A DNA stretch of 32,186 bases, from contig JALEHA010000203.1 of the NCBI GenBank assembly GCA_022763315.1, positions 1 through 32,186 of the forward strand. Direction: 5' to 3'. The notes below the pieces were generated by a model, which was not told the origin of the DNA, did no database searches, and was given only the letters and a program-made list of their open reading frames with translations. Made by a program: the position numbers and the translations under genes. Positions 1 through 7,236 of the stretch are shown piece by piece. The DNA comes from Algiphilus sp. (lineage in GTDB: Bacteria; Pseudomonadota; Gammaproteobacteria; Nevskiales; Nevskiaceae). Each line of letters starts with the position of its first letter. Positions within the stretch are counted from its first letter, which is position 1.

Positions 1-39
1 CTGCAGCTGCTCGGTGTGAGCGCACCGGAGACGATGTAG
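1..39 (+). CDS. argS: Arginyl-tRNA synthetase, last 12 codons only (partial)
   Basis: The window opens inside a reading frame that ends at a TAG at 37-39. The last residues read LLGVSAPETM, which resembles the conserved C-terminal end of bacterial arginyl-tRNA synthetases (the family typically ends in a Leu-Gly-Val/Ile...Glu-Arg-Met type tail). A SPOR-domain gene starts three bases downstream, and argS followed by a SPOR protein is a familiar gammaproteobacterial order, which supports the call. Only 12 residues are visible, so the identification rests on this tail and on synteny. Confidence 0.6.
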   Translation: MQLLGVSAPETM

Positions 40-41
40 CC

Positions 42-698
42 ATGGCGCGGGACTACGCCGCGAAGAAGCGCAGCCAGCGGCGGCGCGGCAGCACGGCCGC
101 CAAGCGCCACACCGCCCCCAAGCGCGGGACGCCGGGCTGGGTCTGGATGCTGCTGGGCATCGCCATCGGCATCAGTGTGGCGGTGGCGGTGTGGGTCATG
201 CGCCCGGCGGAGCGCGACTCGCGGGGCCAGGCCATCGCGCCGGCCGAACGCGCGCCTGAGGGCGCCGCCGACCGCTCCAGCGAAGGCCTCAAGCTGCCGC
301 CGAAGGAAGAGGCGCGCTTTTCCTTCTACGACATGCTGCCCAGCTACGAAGTCGTGATTCCGCGCGAGGAAATCGAAGGCAATCGCGACGAGGCACGCAA
401 GGCCAAGCCGGACCCGCGCGAGGCCAGCCCGCAGAACACGCCAGCGCTGGCCGAGGAGGGGGACTACATCATTCAGGTCGGCTCCTATCGCAGCCGCGAC
501 GACGCCGAAAGTCAGCGCGCCCAATTGGCGCTGATCGGCCTGGAAGGCCGTGTCGAGACCGTGACCATCAACGACAACCAGACCTGGTATCGCGTCCGGG
601 TAGGGCCCATCGCCGATGCGCCACGCGTGCACAGCGTGATGATGCGCATGGAAGAGCACGGCATGGATGACGTGCTGGTGATGCGGGTCCGCAACTAG
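42..698 (+). CDS. FtsN-like SPOR-domain cell division protein
   Basis: A 218-residue single-pass inner-membrane protein. It has a very basic cytoplasmic N-terminus (residues 1-30, rich in Arg and Lys), one transmembrane helix at about 31-53, a charged proline-containing periplasmic linker, and a C-terminal SPOR domain at about 140-215 that begins with YIIQVGSYRS. SPOR domains bind glycan strands denuded of stem peptides at the division septum, and FtsN-type proteins activate septal peptidoglycan synthesis. Size, topology and position directly after argS (two bases apart) fit the FtsN-like protein of Pseudomonas and relatives. In Pseudomonas hslV-hslU follow, but here they are absent. The ATG at 42 places the basic region and helix correctly. 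Whether it is the essential FtsN or a second SPOR protein cannot be told from sequence alone. Confidence 0.85.
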   Translation: MARDYAAKKRSQRRRGSTAAKRHTAPKRGTPGWVWMLLGIAIGISVAVAVWVMRPAERDSRGQAIAPAERAPEGAADRSSEGLKLPPKEEARFSFYDMLPSYEVVIPREEIEGNRDEARKAKPDPREASPQNTPALAEEGDYIIQVGSYRSRDDAESQRAQLALIGLEGRVETVTINDNQTWYRVRVGPIADAPRVHSVMMRMEEHGMDDVLVMRVRN

Positions 699-829
699 CG
701 CCGTACCCCGCCCTTCGACAGGGGACACACCGACAGCGTTGACCGATGATTTAGCCGCTTTCACATTGCGCTATCCTTCGGCGCGCTGGATCAAAAAAAC
801 GCACACCCCGCGCCCAAAGAGGAGACCCC

Positions 830-2464
830 ATGAGCACGCTTTACGGCCAGATGATGGACATGCCGCTGGTGATTTCAGGCCTGCTTCGGCACGCCGAAAA
901 CAATCACAGCGACACCGAGATCGTGACCCGTCGCATCGAAGGCGACATCCACCGATACACCTACGCCGACGCCGGTCAGCGCATCCGCAAACTGGCCAAT
1001 GCGCTCGAAGCCAGCGGCATCAAGCAGGGTGACCGTACCGCCACCCTCGCCTGGAACACCTACCGCCACTTCGAGCTGTATTACGCGGTCTCGGGCATGG
1101 GCGCGGTGCTGCACACGATCAATCCGCGCCTGCACCCTGAACAGGTCGCCTGGATCGTCAACCATGCGGAAGACCGCATCCTGTTCTTCGACGCGACCTT
1201 CGCTCCCATCGTCGACGCCATCGCCGAGCACTGCCCCACCATCGAGCACTGGGTGGCACTGAGCGACGCTGACAAGATGCCCGAGCTGAAGAAGGTCAAG
1301 GCCATCAGCTACGAAGACTACATCCGCGACCATGCGGACCAGTACGAATGGCCGACGCTGGACGAAAACGCCGCGGCAGCGCTGTGCTACACCTCCGGCA
1401 CCACGGGCAACCCCAAGGGGGTGCTCTATTCCCACCGCTCGCTGGTGCTGCATACCTATGGCGCCTGTCTGCCGGATGCTTTCGGGGTCGACGCCACCGA
1501 CATCGTGCTGCCGGTGGTCCCGATGTTCCACGTCAATGCCTGGAGCCTGCCCTACGTGGGCGCGCTGGCCGGCGTGAAACTGGTCTTCCCGGGCGCCAAG
1601 CTGGACGGGGAAAGCCTCTACGAATTGTTCGAAGGCGAAAAGGTCACCATCAGCGCCGGCGTCCCCACCGTGTGGCTGCTGGTGCTGCAGTTCCTGCAGC
1701 AGAACAACAAGAAGCTGTCGACACTCAAGCGCATGACCGTCGGCGGTTCCGCCTGCCCGCCTGCACTGATGAAGACCTTCAAGCAGGACTACGGCGTCCA
1801 GCTCGAACACGCCTGGGGCATGACCGAAATGTCGCCGCTGGGCACCTACAACCACCCGAAGGCGAAGCATCTGGGCCTGTCGGAAGAAGAGCGCTTCAAC
1901 GTCGCGCTGTCGCAGGGCCGCGCCGTCTTTGGCGTCGAGATGAAGATCGTCGACGACAAGGGCCAGCGCATGCCGCAGGACGGCAAGTCGACCGGTGATC
2001 TGCATGTGCGCGGCCCCTGGGTCGTGAAGCAATACTTCAAGAAGGACGAGTCGCCGCTGGTCGACGGCTGGTTCCCCACCGGCGACGTCGGACACATCGA
2101 CGCCGATGGCTATCTGACCATCACCGACCGCACCAAGGACGTCATCAAGTCGGGCGGCGAATGGATCGGCTCCATCGATATCGAGAACATCGCCATGGCG
2201 CATCCAGCCGTGGCAATGGCGGCCTGCATCGCCGCCAAGCACGAGAAGTGGGACGAGCGGCCCTTGCTGATCGTGCAGCTCAAGGAAGGTCAGTCTCCCT
2301 CCAAGGAAGAGATCCTGGCCCACTTCGAGGGCAAGATCGCCAAATGGTGGACGCCGGATGACGTGCTCTTCGTCGATGGCCTGCCGTTGGGCGCCACCGG
2401 CAAGGTGCAGAAGAACAAGCTGCGCGACGAGTACGGCGATCACCTGATGAAGCAAGCCGGCTAG
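830..2464 (+). CDS. AlkK/DmdB-type fatty acyl-CoA ligase (AMP-forming)
   Basis: A 544-residue member of the ANL superfamily. It activates a carboxylic acid to acyl-AMP and then to the CoA thioester, feeding beta-oxidation. The P-loop motif [18 protein letters not shown] lies near residues 187-205, the hinge-region motif [12 protein letters not shown] near 413-424, and the A10 motif [12 protein letters not shown] near the C-terminus with the likely catalytic lysine at 525. The N-terminal segment ([15 protein letters not shown]), a NAED-type INPRLHPEQ region and the SGGEWI motif closely resemble Pseudomonas AlkK (medium-chain) and DmdB (3-methylmercaptopropionate) ligases; I cannot separate these substrates by eye. 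A good ribosome site (AGGAG at 820-824) lies five bases before the ATG. A TTGACC at 739-744 could be a -35 element, but no convincing -10 follows, so the gene may or may not have its own promoter. Confidence 0.88.
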   Translation: MSTLYGQMMDMPLVISGLLRHAENNHSDTEIVTRRIEGDIHRYTYADAGQRIRKLANALEASGIKQGDRTATLAWNTYRHFELYYAVSGMGAVLHTINPRLHPEQVAWIVNHAEDRILFFDATFAPIVDAIAEHCPTIEHWVALSDADKMPELKKVKAISYEDYIRDHADQYEWPTLDENAAAALCYTSGTTGNPKGVLYSHRSLVLHTYGACLPDAFGVDATDIVLPVVPMFHVNAWSLPYVGALAGVKLVFPGAKLDGESLYELFEGEKVTISAGVPTVWLLVLQFLQQNNKKLSTLKRMTVGGSACPPALMKTFKQDYGVQLEHAWGMTEMSPLGTYNHPKAKHLGLSEEERFNVALSQGRAVFGVEMKIVDDKGQRMPQDGKSTGDLHVRGPWVVKQYFKKDESPLVDGWFPTGDVGHIDADGYLTITDRTKDVIKSGGEWIGSIDIENIAMAHPAVAMAACIAAKHEKWDERPLLIVQLKEGQSPSKEEILAHFEGKIAKWWTPDDVLFVDGLPLGATGKVQKNKLRDEYGDHLMKQAG

Positions 2465-2538
2465 CCAAGGCCACTACCCGGTGCCAGCAGCGGGCGGCGG
2501 GTGGCAGACTGCGGGTCCTTTTCGTGTCGTGATTGGCC

Positions 2539-4329
2539 ATGAATGTCCGGACCTGCCTGTCTGCCTCCCCGCTGCTCGGTCATCTGCCTGCCGCCGCCCT
2601 GGATGAACTGAGCGCCGAGGCGGTCTCCGTCAGCCTGCGCGGCGGCGACACGCTGTTCGAAGCGGGGGACCCGACCGACGCGGTCTATGTCGTCGCTGTC
2701 GGCCGACTGCGGATCGAACTCGCCGTCCCGGTGGATGTGACCGCCGGAGACATCGTTGGCGAGGTCGGTGCGCTGACCGAAGAAACCCGGAGTGCGCGCG
2801 CCTCCGCCCTGCGCGATACCCTGCTGCTCAAGATCGACGCCACCGCCTTTCGTCGTGTGCTCGCGCGCCACGAGGCGGCGCACCGCGCGCTGCTGCAACT
2901 GGTGGTGGCGCGTCTGCGCGGCGAACACAGCGGACGCCGTTCCCAACAGCGCAGTGCGCACGTCGTCGCTGTGCTGCCGTTGACCGAGGATGCCGACTAT
3001 GCCGCGGTCGCGCGCAGCCTTGCCCAGGCGCTGACCGCGGACCTCGCTGCTCACGTGCCCTTGCTCGACCGACAGGCCGTGGACCGCGACCTCGGCCCCG
3101 GGGCCGCCCAGACCCGTTTCGACGCCGGCGACGCCAACGCGCGCCTGGTGTCCTGGCTGCAGGCGCTGGAGGGCGACAGCGCCCATGTGATCGCGGCGGC
3201 CGACGGCATGCCCGAGCCGTGGACGCTGCGCGTTGCGCGCCAGGCCGACCGCATCCTGCTGGTGGCCGGCGACGGAGCACTTCACAGCGACACGCTGCAG
3301 GCACTCGAAACCGCGGCCACGCCAGCCCCGCGCGAGCTGGTGCTGGGCGGCGGCACGGCGCGCGCCGCGGAGTTGATGGCGCGCAGCGGCGCGCGCTTCC
3401 TCCACCACTGCGATCTGCAGCGGCCGCAGACGATGCGCCGGCTGGCCCGTCAGGTGGCGGGCAAGGCCACGGGCCTGGTGCTCGGCGGCGGCGGTGCGCG
3501 CGGCTTCGCGCACATCGGGCTGCTGCGCGCCCTGGAAGAGGCGAGACTCGAGATCGATATGGTCGGCGGCACCAGCATGGGTGCCTTCATCGCCGCATTG
3601 CACGCCCAGGGCGCCAGCGCGCACGACATACGCGACATCTGCGACGACGTCTTCGTGCAGAACAACCACCTCAACGATTGGGTGATCCCGCGCGTATCAC
3701 TGATCCGTGGCCGCAAGTTCCTGAACAAACTGCGCCAGGTCCTTGGTGAAGGTCTGATCGAGGATCTGCCGATTCCCTTCTACTGCGTTTCCACCAATCT
3801 CACCCGCGGACAGCCACAGGTACATCGTGAGGGCAGACTGGCGAGTTGGGTGGGTACCAGCATGTGCGTGCCCGGCATCGCGCCCCCGGTGGTCTATCAA
3901 GGTGAACTGCTGGCCGACGGGGCCGTGGTCAACAGCGTGCCGGTGGACACCATGCACCAGATGGACCGCGGCCCGGTCATCGCCTGCGATGTGGGCGCCC
4001 CGGGCGAGCTGAGCCTGCCTGGCATTGAGGGCCCGGCACCGGAGGCCCTGCTGAAGGCGCGCCGCAGCAAGCGGCCCCAGCTGTCGGACATCCTGATGCG
4101 AATGACCACCATGACCAGCGACCTGCGCCTGGAAGAGAACGCCCGTCACGCCGATCTCTTCCTACGCATGCCGGTGCACACGGTGAATATGTTCAGCTGG
4201 GACGCGCTCGACGACACCATCGCCACTGGCTACGCCCATGCCTGCGAGGTGCTGGAATCCGCGGCACGCGAATGGCCGGGAGAGGCGGAGCCGCCGGTTT
4301 TTCAACCGTCACCGAACTGGCCGTCATAG
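2539..4329 (+). CDS. Cyclic-nucleotide-domain patatin-like phospholipase (NTE-type)
   Basis: About 596 residues in three parts. Residues 10-130 form a cyclic-nucleotide-binding fold (GDTLFEAGDPTDAVYVVAVGR, then GEVGALTEETRSA). Residues 140-290 look like the P-loop-like linker region common in bacterial neuropathy-target-esterase relatives. The C-terminal patatin domain starts near 311 with an oxyanion loop GGGGARGFAHIG, has the nucleophile in GGTSMGAF (Ser346) and the partner aspartate in ADGAVVNSVP (Asp460). It should hydrolyse phospholipid or lysophospholipid acyl esters, probably at the inner face of the membrane. Whether cNMP is really bound is uncertain. I chose the ATG at 2539; a TTG two codons upstream (2533) is also open, and no strong ribosome site precedes either. 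Transcribed co-directionally 74 bases after the acyl-CoA ligase, which could take the fatty acids released; that link is inference. Confidence 0.88.
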   Translation: MNVRTCLSASPLLGHLPAAALDELSAEAVSVSLRGGDTLFEAGDPTDAVYVVAVGRLRIELAVPVDVTAGDIVGEVGALTEETRSARASALRDTLLLKIDATAFRRVLARHEAAHRALLQLVVARLRGEHSGRRSQQRSAHVVAVLPLTEDADYAAVARSLAQALTADLAAHVPLLDRQAVDRDLGPGAAQTRFDAGDANARLVSWLQALEGDSAHVIAAADGMPEPWTLRVARQADRILLVAGDGALHSDTLQALETAATPAPRELVLGGGTARAAELMARSGARFLHHCDLQRPQTMRRLARQVAGKATGLVLGGGGARGFAHIGLLRALEEARLEIDMVGGTSMGAFIAALHAQGASAHDIRDICDDVFVQNNHLNDWVIPRVSLIRGRKFLNKLRQVLGEGLIEDLPIPFYCVSTNLTRGQPQVHREGRLASWVGTSMCVPGIAPPVVYQGELLADGAVVNSVPVDTMHQMDRGPVIACDVGAPGELSLPGIEGPAPEALLKARRSKRPQLSDILMRMTTMTSDLRLEENARHADLFLRMPVHTVNMFSWDALDDTIATGYAHACEVLESAAREWPGEAEPPVFQPSPNWPS

Positions 4330-4334
4330 CAGAA

Positions 4335-4372
4335 GCCGGCGACCGCACTTGCCGGTCGCATTGCAGCCGGCT
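4335..4372. other. Nested inverted repeat in the intergenic region after the patatin gene
   Basis: The 91-base gap between the patatin gene and the YkgJ-type gene holds a perfect 7-bp dyad, GCGACCG at 4339-4345 and CGGTCGC at 4353-4359 with a 7-base loop. It is flanked by an outer pair, AGCCGG at 4334-4339 and CCGGCT at 4367-4372. No T-run follows, so it is not a classic intrinsic terminator. It could be a Rho-related or mRNA-stabilising hairpin or an operator. Confidence 0.35.
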
Positions 4373-4420
4373 ATAAAGCCATCGCCGCGCATTCGCCGGC
4401 TTGCCTGTTCCTTGACATCG

Positions 4421-4837
4421 ATGAGCGTTCCCCACCCCTGCCTGCGTTGCGGCGCCTGCTGCGCGCATTTCCGCGCCTCCTTCTACTGGGCCGAGGCCGA
4501 CGACGCCACGCCCAATGGCGTTCCAGTCGCGATGACGCGCAAACTGACGCCGCATCTCCGCGTGATGCGCGGCACCGAGGGCAAGCGTCCACGCTGCGTG
4601 GCGCTGATGGGCACCATCGGCGACGCCGTGCGCTGCACCATCCACCCGCGCCGCTCCACGGTGTGTCGGGATTTCCCGCCTTCCTTCGAGGACGGCGTCG
4701 GCGCACACAACCCGCGCTGCGACGCCGCACGCGCGGTTTGGGGACTGCCTCCGCTCACCCCTGAGGACTGGGACGCGCCAGCGCCCGCCGGCGCCCCGGA
4801 TCTGCCTCCGCTGCCGCAGGTGGCTCAGGCATCATGA
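4421..4837 (+). CDS. YkgJ-family cysteine-cluster (zinc/iron-chelate) protein
   Basis: A small protein of 138 residues. The N-terminal CLRCGACC motif (Cys7, Cys10, Cys13, Cys14) and further cysteines in the CVALMG, VRCTIHPRRSTVCRDFPPSF and NPRCDAA segments are the signature of the YkgJ (UPF0153) family, thought to bind zinc or an iron-sulfur cluster through eight conserved cysteines. Its biochemical role is not established. The longer open frame upstream (from 4238) overlaps the patatin gene in another frame and reads as basic, low-complexity sequence, so I start at the ATG at 4421, directly before the cysteine motif. No obvious functional link to its neighbours is visible. Confidence 0.8.
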   Translation: MSVPHPCLRCGACCAHFRASFYWAEADDATPNGVPVAMTRKLTPHLRVMRGTEGKRPRCVALMGTIGDAVRCTIHPRRSTVCRDFPPSFEDGVGAHNPRCDAARAVWGLPPLTPEDWDAPAPAGAPDLPPLPQVAQAS

Positions 4838-4864
4838 GCCCTGTCCTGTTGCCGGTAGGCGTGC

Positions 4865-5767
4865 GTGGCCCAGATCGATACCGCCCTGCTGCGAACCTTC
4901 GTCCATCTTGCCGATAGCTGCAGCTTTTCGCGCACCGCCGAAACTATCGGCCGGTCGCAGTCGGCGGTCAGCACGCAGATCCGCAAGCTCGAGGACACCC
5001 TCAACGTCGAACTCTTCGCGCGCGATCGGCGCAATGTCCGGCTGACGCCGGAGGGCGAAAAACTGCTCGGTTATGCGGAGCAGATCCTGCGCCTTTCCGA
5101 CGCCATGTTCGAACGCTTCCGCCAACCGGAAGTCAGTGGCGAGGTGCGCTTCGGCTCACCCGAGGATTTCGCGACGCACTATCTTCCCGAAATCCTCGCC
5201 GCCTTCGCCGACGCCCATCCTGATGTCTTTCTGCACGTCACCTGCGACCTGACCCTACGCCTGATCGAACAGCAGCAGGCAGGCGCGCTGGATCTGATCA
5301 TCATCAAGCAGCATCCGGACGCGCCGGCCCTGGGCGCGCAGCCGCTCTGGCGCGAAGCGCTGGTCTGGGTGGGCGGTGGTTTTCTGGAACCCGGCATGGC
5401 CATGCGCGACGCCGCCGCGCGCTTCCCGCATGGCCGCGACTACCTGCCCCTGGTGGCCTCACCGCCGCCCTGTGTGTATCGCAGCCGCGCCATCGAGGCG
5501 TTGGACGCGGATGGCATGGAGTGGACCTCGGTCTACGCCAGCCCCAGCTTCGCCGGCACCGTGGCGGCGGTGCGCGCCGGGTTGGGGGTCACGGTGCTGC
5601 CCGCCTCGCTGGTTCCGGAAGGATTGCTTGCCTTTGGCGAACAGGACCAATGGCCCGCACTGCAGGATGCAGAGATCAGCATGGTCGCCCGCGCCACCGA
5701 CCTACCCGCGGTCGACGCCCTCGCCGCCTTCATCCGCGACCGCATGACTTATCGAAAAAACAGATAA
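4865..5767 (+). CDS. LysR-family transcriptional regulator (LrhA/HexA-like), likely dab regulator
   Basis: A 300-residue LysR-type regulator. The winged helix-turn-helix occupies residues 5-63 (SCSFSRTAETIGRSQSAVSTQIRKLE), followed by a linker helix and a periplasmic-binding-protein-like effector domain from about 90. The segment SGEVRFGSPEDFATHYLPEIL is characteristic of the LrhA/HexA branch rather than of CbbR. It lies 47 bases upstream of dabB on the same strand, and a LysR-type dyad (5747-5769) covers its own stop codon, so it most likely controls the dabBA-PII-icd genes. The effector is unknown. The start is a GTG at 4865; no ATG is available upstream in frame and the GTG places the helix-turn-helix at the usual distance. 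The C-terminus (TYRKNR) is AT-rich because it doubles as operator DNA. Confidence 0.88.
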   Translation: MAQIDTALLRTFVHLADSCSFSRTAETIGRSQSAVSTQIRKLEDTLNVELFARDRRNVRLTPEGEKLLGYAEQILRLSDAMFERFRQPEVSGEVRFGSPEDFATHYLPEILAAFADAHPDVFLHVTCDLTLRLIEQQQAGALDLIIIKQHPDAPALGAQPLWREALVWVGGGFLEPGMAMRDAAARFPHGRDYLPLVASPPPCVYRSRAIEALDADGMEWTSVYASPSFAGTVAAVRAGLGVTVLPASLVPEGLLAFGEQDQWPALQDAEISMVARATDLPAVDALAAFIRDRMTYRKNR

Positions 5768-5797
5768 GTTCTATAAATAAAATTCGATTTACTTATT
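5747..5797. promoter_or_regulatory. Probable LysR-type binding region and promoter of the dab operon
   Basis: A perfect 7-bp inverted repeat with a 9-base spacer, ACTTATC (5747-5753) and GATAAGT (5763-5769), contains ATC-N9-GAT, the NodD-type form of the T-N11-A LysR box. A third half-site, ACTTATT, sits at 5791-5797, opposite in orientation to the second. Between them is the A/T-rich stretch with TATAAA at 5772-5777, a candidate -10 element; the sequence 17 bases upstream of it (TTATCG) is a poor -35, as expected for an activator-dependent promoter. The strong dyad plus a degenerate proximal half-site matches the recognition-site/activation-site layout of LysR regulators. The region overlaps the last codons of the lysR gene. 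Confidence 0.6.
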
Positions 5798-5814
5798 CAC
5801 TACGAGGTCGGAAG

Positions 5815-7236
5815 ATGCGGGCATCCGGATTTTGGTGCGCGCCGATGCCGAAACACCTCATCTGGCCTGGCTGGCTGCTTTTTCTTGCGTTGTTCGCCCT
5901 TGCGGTGCTGAACGATTCGGCCATCGTCCGCTTCGCCGGGCTGCGCCTGGACGCCCTGTTCTGGCTGATCGCGCCCTTCATTGCCTTCGTGGGCGCCAAT
6001 GTGGCTCACTTCTCGGCGCGCTACATGGATGGCGATGCCGACGCCGGACGCTTCTGGTGGCGTCTCGCCGCGTTGCTGCTGACCGCCCTGCTGCTGGTCG
6101 CCGCCGACCACGTGGGATGGTTCATCGCGGCCTGGACCGCCATGGCCTGGTGGCTGGCGGACCTCATCGGCTACCGACACGGCCAGGCTGCTGCGCGCGC
6201 CGCGGGCCGTATCGCGCGTCGCTGGCTGATGGCCGGCGCAGTGGCGATGGCCCTAGGCCTGCTGTGGCTGAGCGCTGCCGCTGGCACCCCCTCGATGGCA
6301 GGTATCGGCCGTCACGCCAGCCAGCATGCGCTTCCGCTGGCGCCGCTGGTCATGGTGATCCTGGCGGCGGTCGTGCAGTGTGCATTGCCGCCGGCCAGCC
6401 GCTGGCTGATGTCGTCGATGACGGCCCCCACCCCGGTATCGGCGCTGATGCACGCCGGCATGGTGAATGCGGGCGGCATCCTGATCCTGCGGCTGGCGCC
6501 AGCCCTGGCCGAAAGCCCCGGACTCTTGCATGCGCTCTTTGTGATCGGGGGCCTGTCGGCGCTGATCGGCAGCCTGTTCGCACTGGTGCAGAGCGATATC
6601 AAGCGCACGCTGGCGGCCTCCACCGTGGCGCAGATGGGTTTCATGATCGCGCAATGCGGGTTGGGGCTGTTCGGCGCGGCGGTGGCCCATCTGATGCTTC
6701 ATGGGCTTTACAAGGCCCGGCTTTTCCTCGGCGCCGGCAGCGCCGTGCAGGCCACATCGCCCGCCCCGCGCGAACAGCCGCCGCTGTGGCTGTGGGCGGT
6801 GGCCCTGCCGAGTGCCGCGATCGCAGCGGCCGTCTTCGCCGAGGTCAGCGGCAAGCGCATGACGGACGCCGGCGCGGTGCTGGTGCTGTTTGCCGCCGTG
6901 TGTGCGCTGCGCGCGGCGCTCGCGGTGGCCACGGCGCAGGCGCTACCGGTGGCCACACGCACCCTTGCCATTCCATTGCTTCTGCTGCCCGGAGCGGCGG
7001 TCTATGGCGCCATCGTCGCCGGCACCAACCACCTGCTGGCACCCCTGGGGTTGGCGGATCTGGCGCGGCCGCTGCACGCGGTACACGCCCTGTTGGTGCT
7101 CAGCTTTGCAGGGATCGCGCTCTGGGACCTGAGTGGGCGTCTGCGGCGCTCGCCGCGGGCCTATGCCTTGATCCGCGCGGCTTCGGCACCCGCTTTCTCC
7201 ACCATCGCGCCACACCGGAGTCTGCACGATGCCTGA
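5815..7236 (+). CDS. dabB: DabB: proton-conducting membrane subunit of the DAB inorganic carbon transporter
   Basis: About 473 residues, almost entirely hydrophobic, with roughly 12 predicted transmembrane helices. It belongs to the NuoL/MrpA-like proton-antiporter family: the conserved stretch SALMHAGMVNAGGILILRLAP is the family core, and FALVQSDIKRTLAASTVAQMGFM is the lysine-containing helix region. In the DAB complex, DabB is thought to pass protons inward to energise one-way CO2-to-bicarbonate conversion by DabA in the cytoplasm. The dabA start overlaps its end by 8 bases, so the two are translationally coupled. I start at the ATG at 5815, preceded by a purine-rich GAGGTCGGAAG; an ATG at 5845 is an alternative. 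The open frame continues upstream through the lysR gene, but that part is a shadow. Without dabA next door it might be mistaken for a complex I subunit. Confidence 0.92.
   Translation: MRASGFWCAPMPKHLIWPGWLLFLALFALAVLNDSAIVRFAGLRLDALFWLIAPFIAFVGANVAHFSARYMDGDADAGRFWWRLAALLLTALLLVAADHVGWFIAAWTAMAWWLADLIGYRHGQAAARAAGRIARRWLMAGAVAMALGLLWLSAAAGTPSMAGIGRHASQHALPLAPLVMVILAAVVQCALPPASRWLMSSMTAPTPVSALMHAGMVNAGGILILRLAPALAESPGLLHALFVIGGLSALIGSLFALVQSDIKRTLAASTVAQMGFMIAQCGLGLFGAAVAHLMLHGLYKARLFLGAGSAVQATSPAPREQPPLWLWAVALPSAAIAAAVFAEVSGKRMTDAGAVLVLFAAVCALRAALAVATAQALPVATRTLAIPLLLLPGAAVYGAIVAGTNHLLAPLGLADLARPLHAVHALLVLSFAGIALWDLSGRLRRSPRAYALIRAASAPAFSTIAPHRSLHDA

Noticed and set aside
875-2455. A 526-codon open frame antisense to the acyl-CoA ligase gene
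   Set aside because: Composition is Asp/His/Gln/Gly/Val-rich without domain features; it mirrors a clearly real ANL-family gene.
2461-3669. A 402-codon open frame antisense to the patatin gene
   Set aside because: Low-complexity shadow; the plus strand encodes conserved cNMP and patatin motifs.
5521-5814. Possible N-terminal extension of DabB
   Set aside because: This part overlaps the lysR gene in another frame and the LysR operator; the ATG at 5815 with a purine-rich leader is a better start.
5815-7236. NADH dehydrogenase (complex I) NuoL/NuoM subunit
   Set aside because: The family fold is shared, but no other nuo or mrp genes are near and dabA overlaps its end, which identifies DabB.
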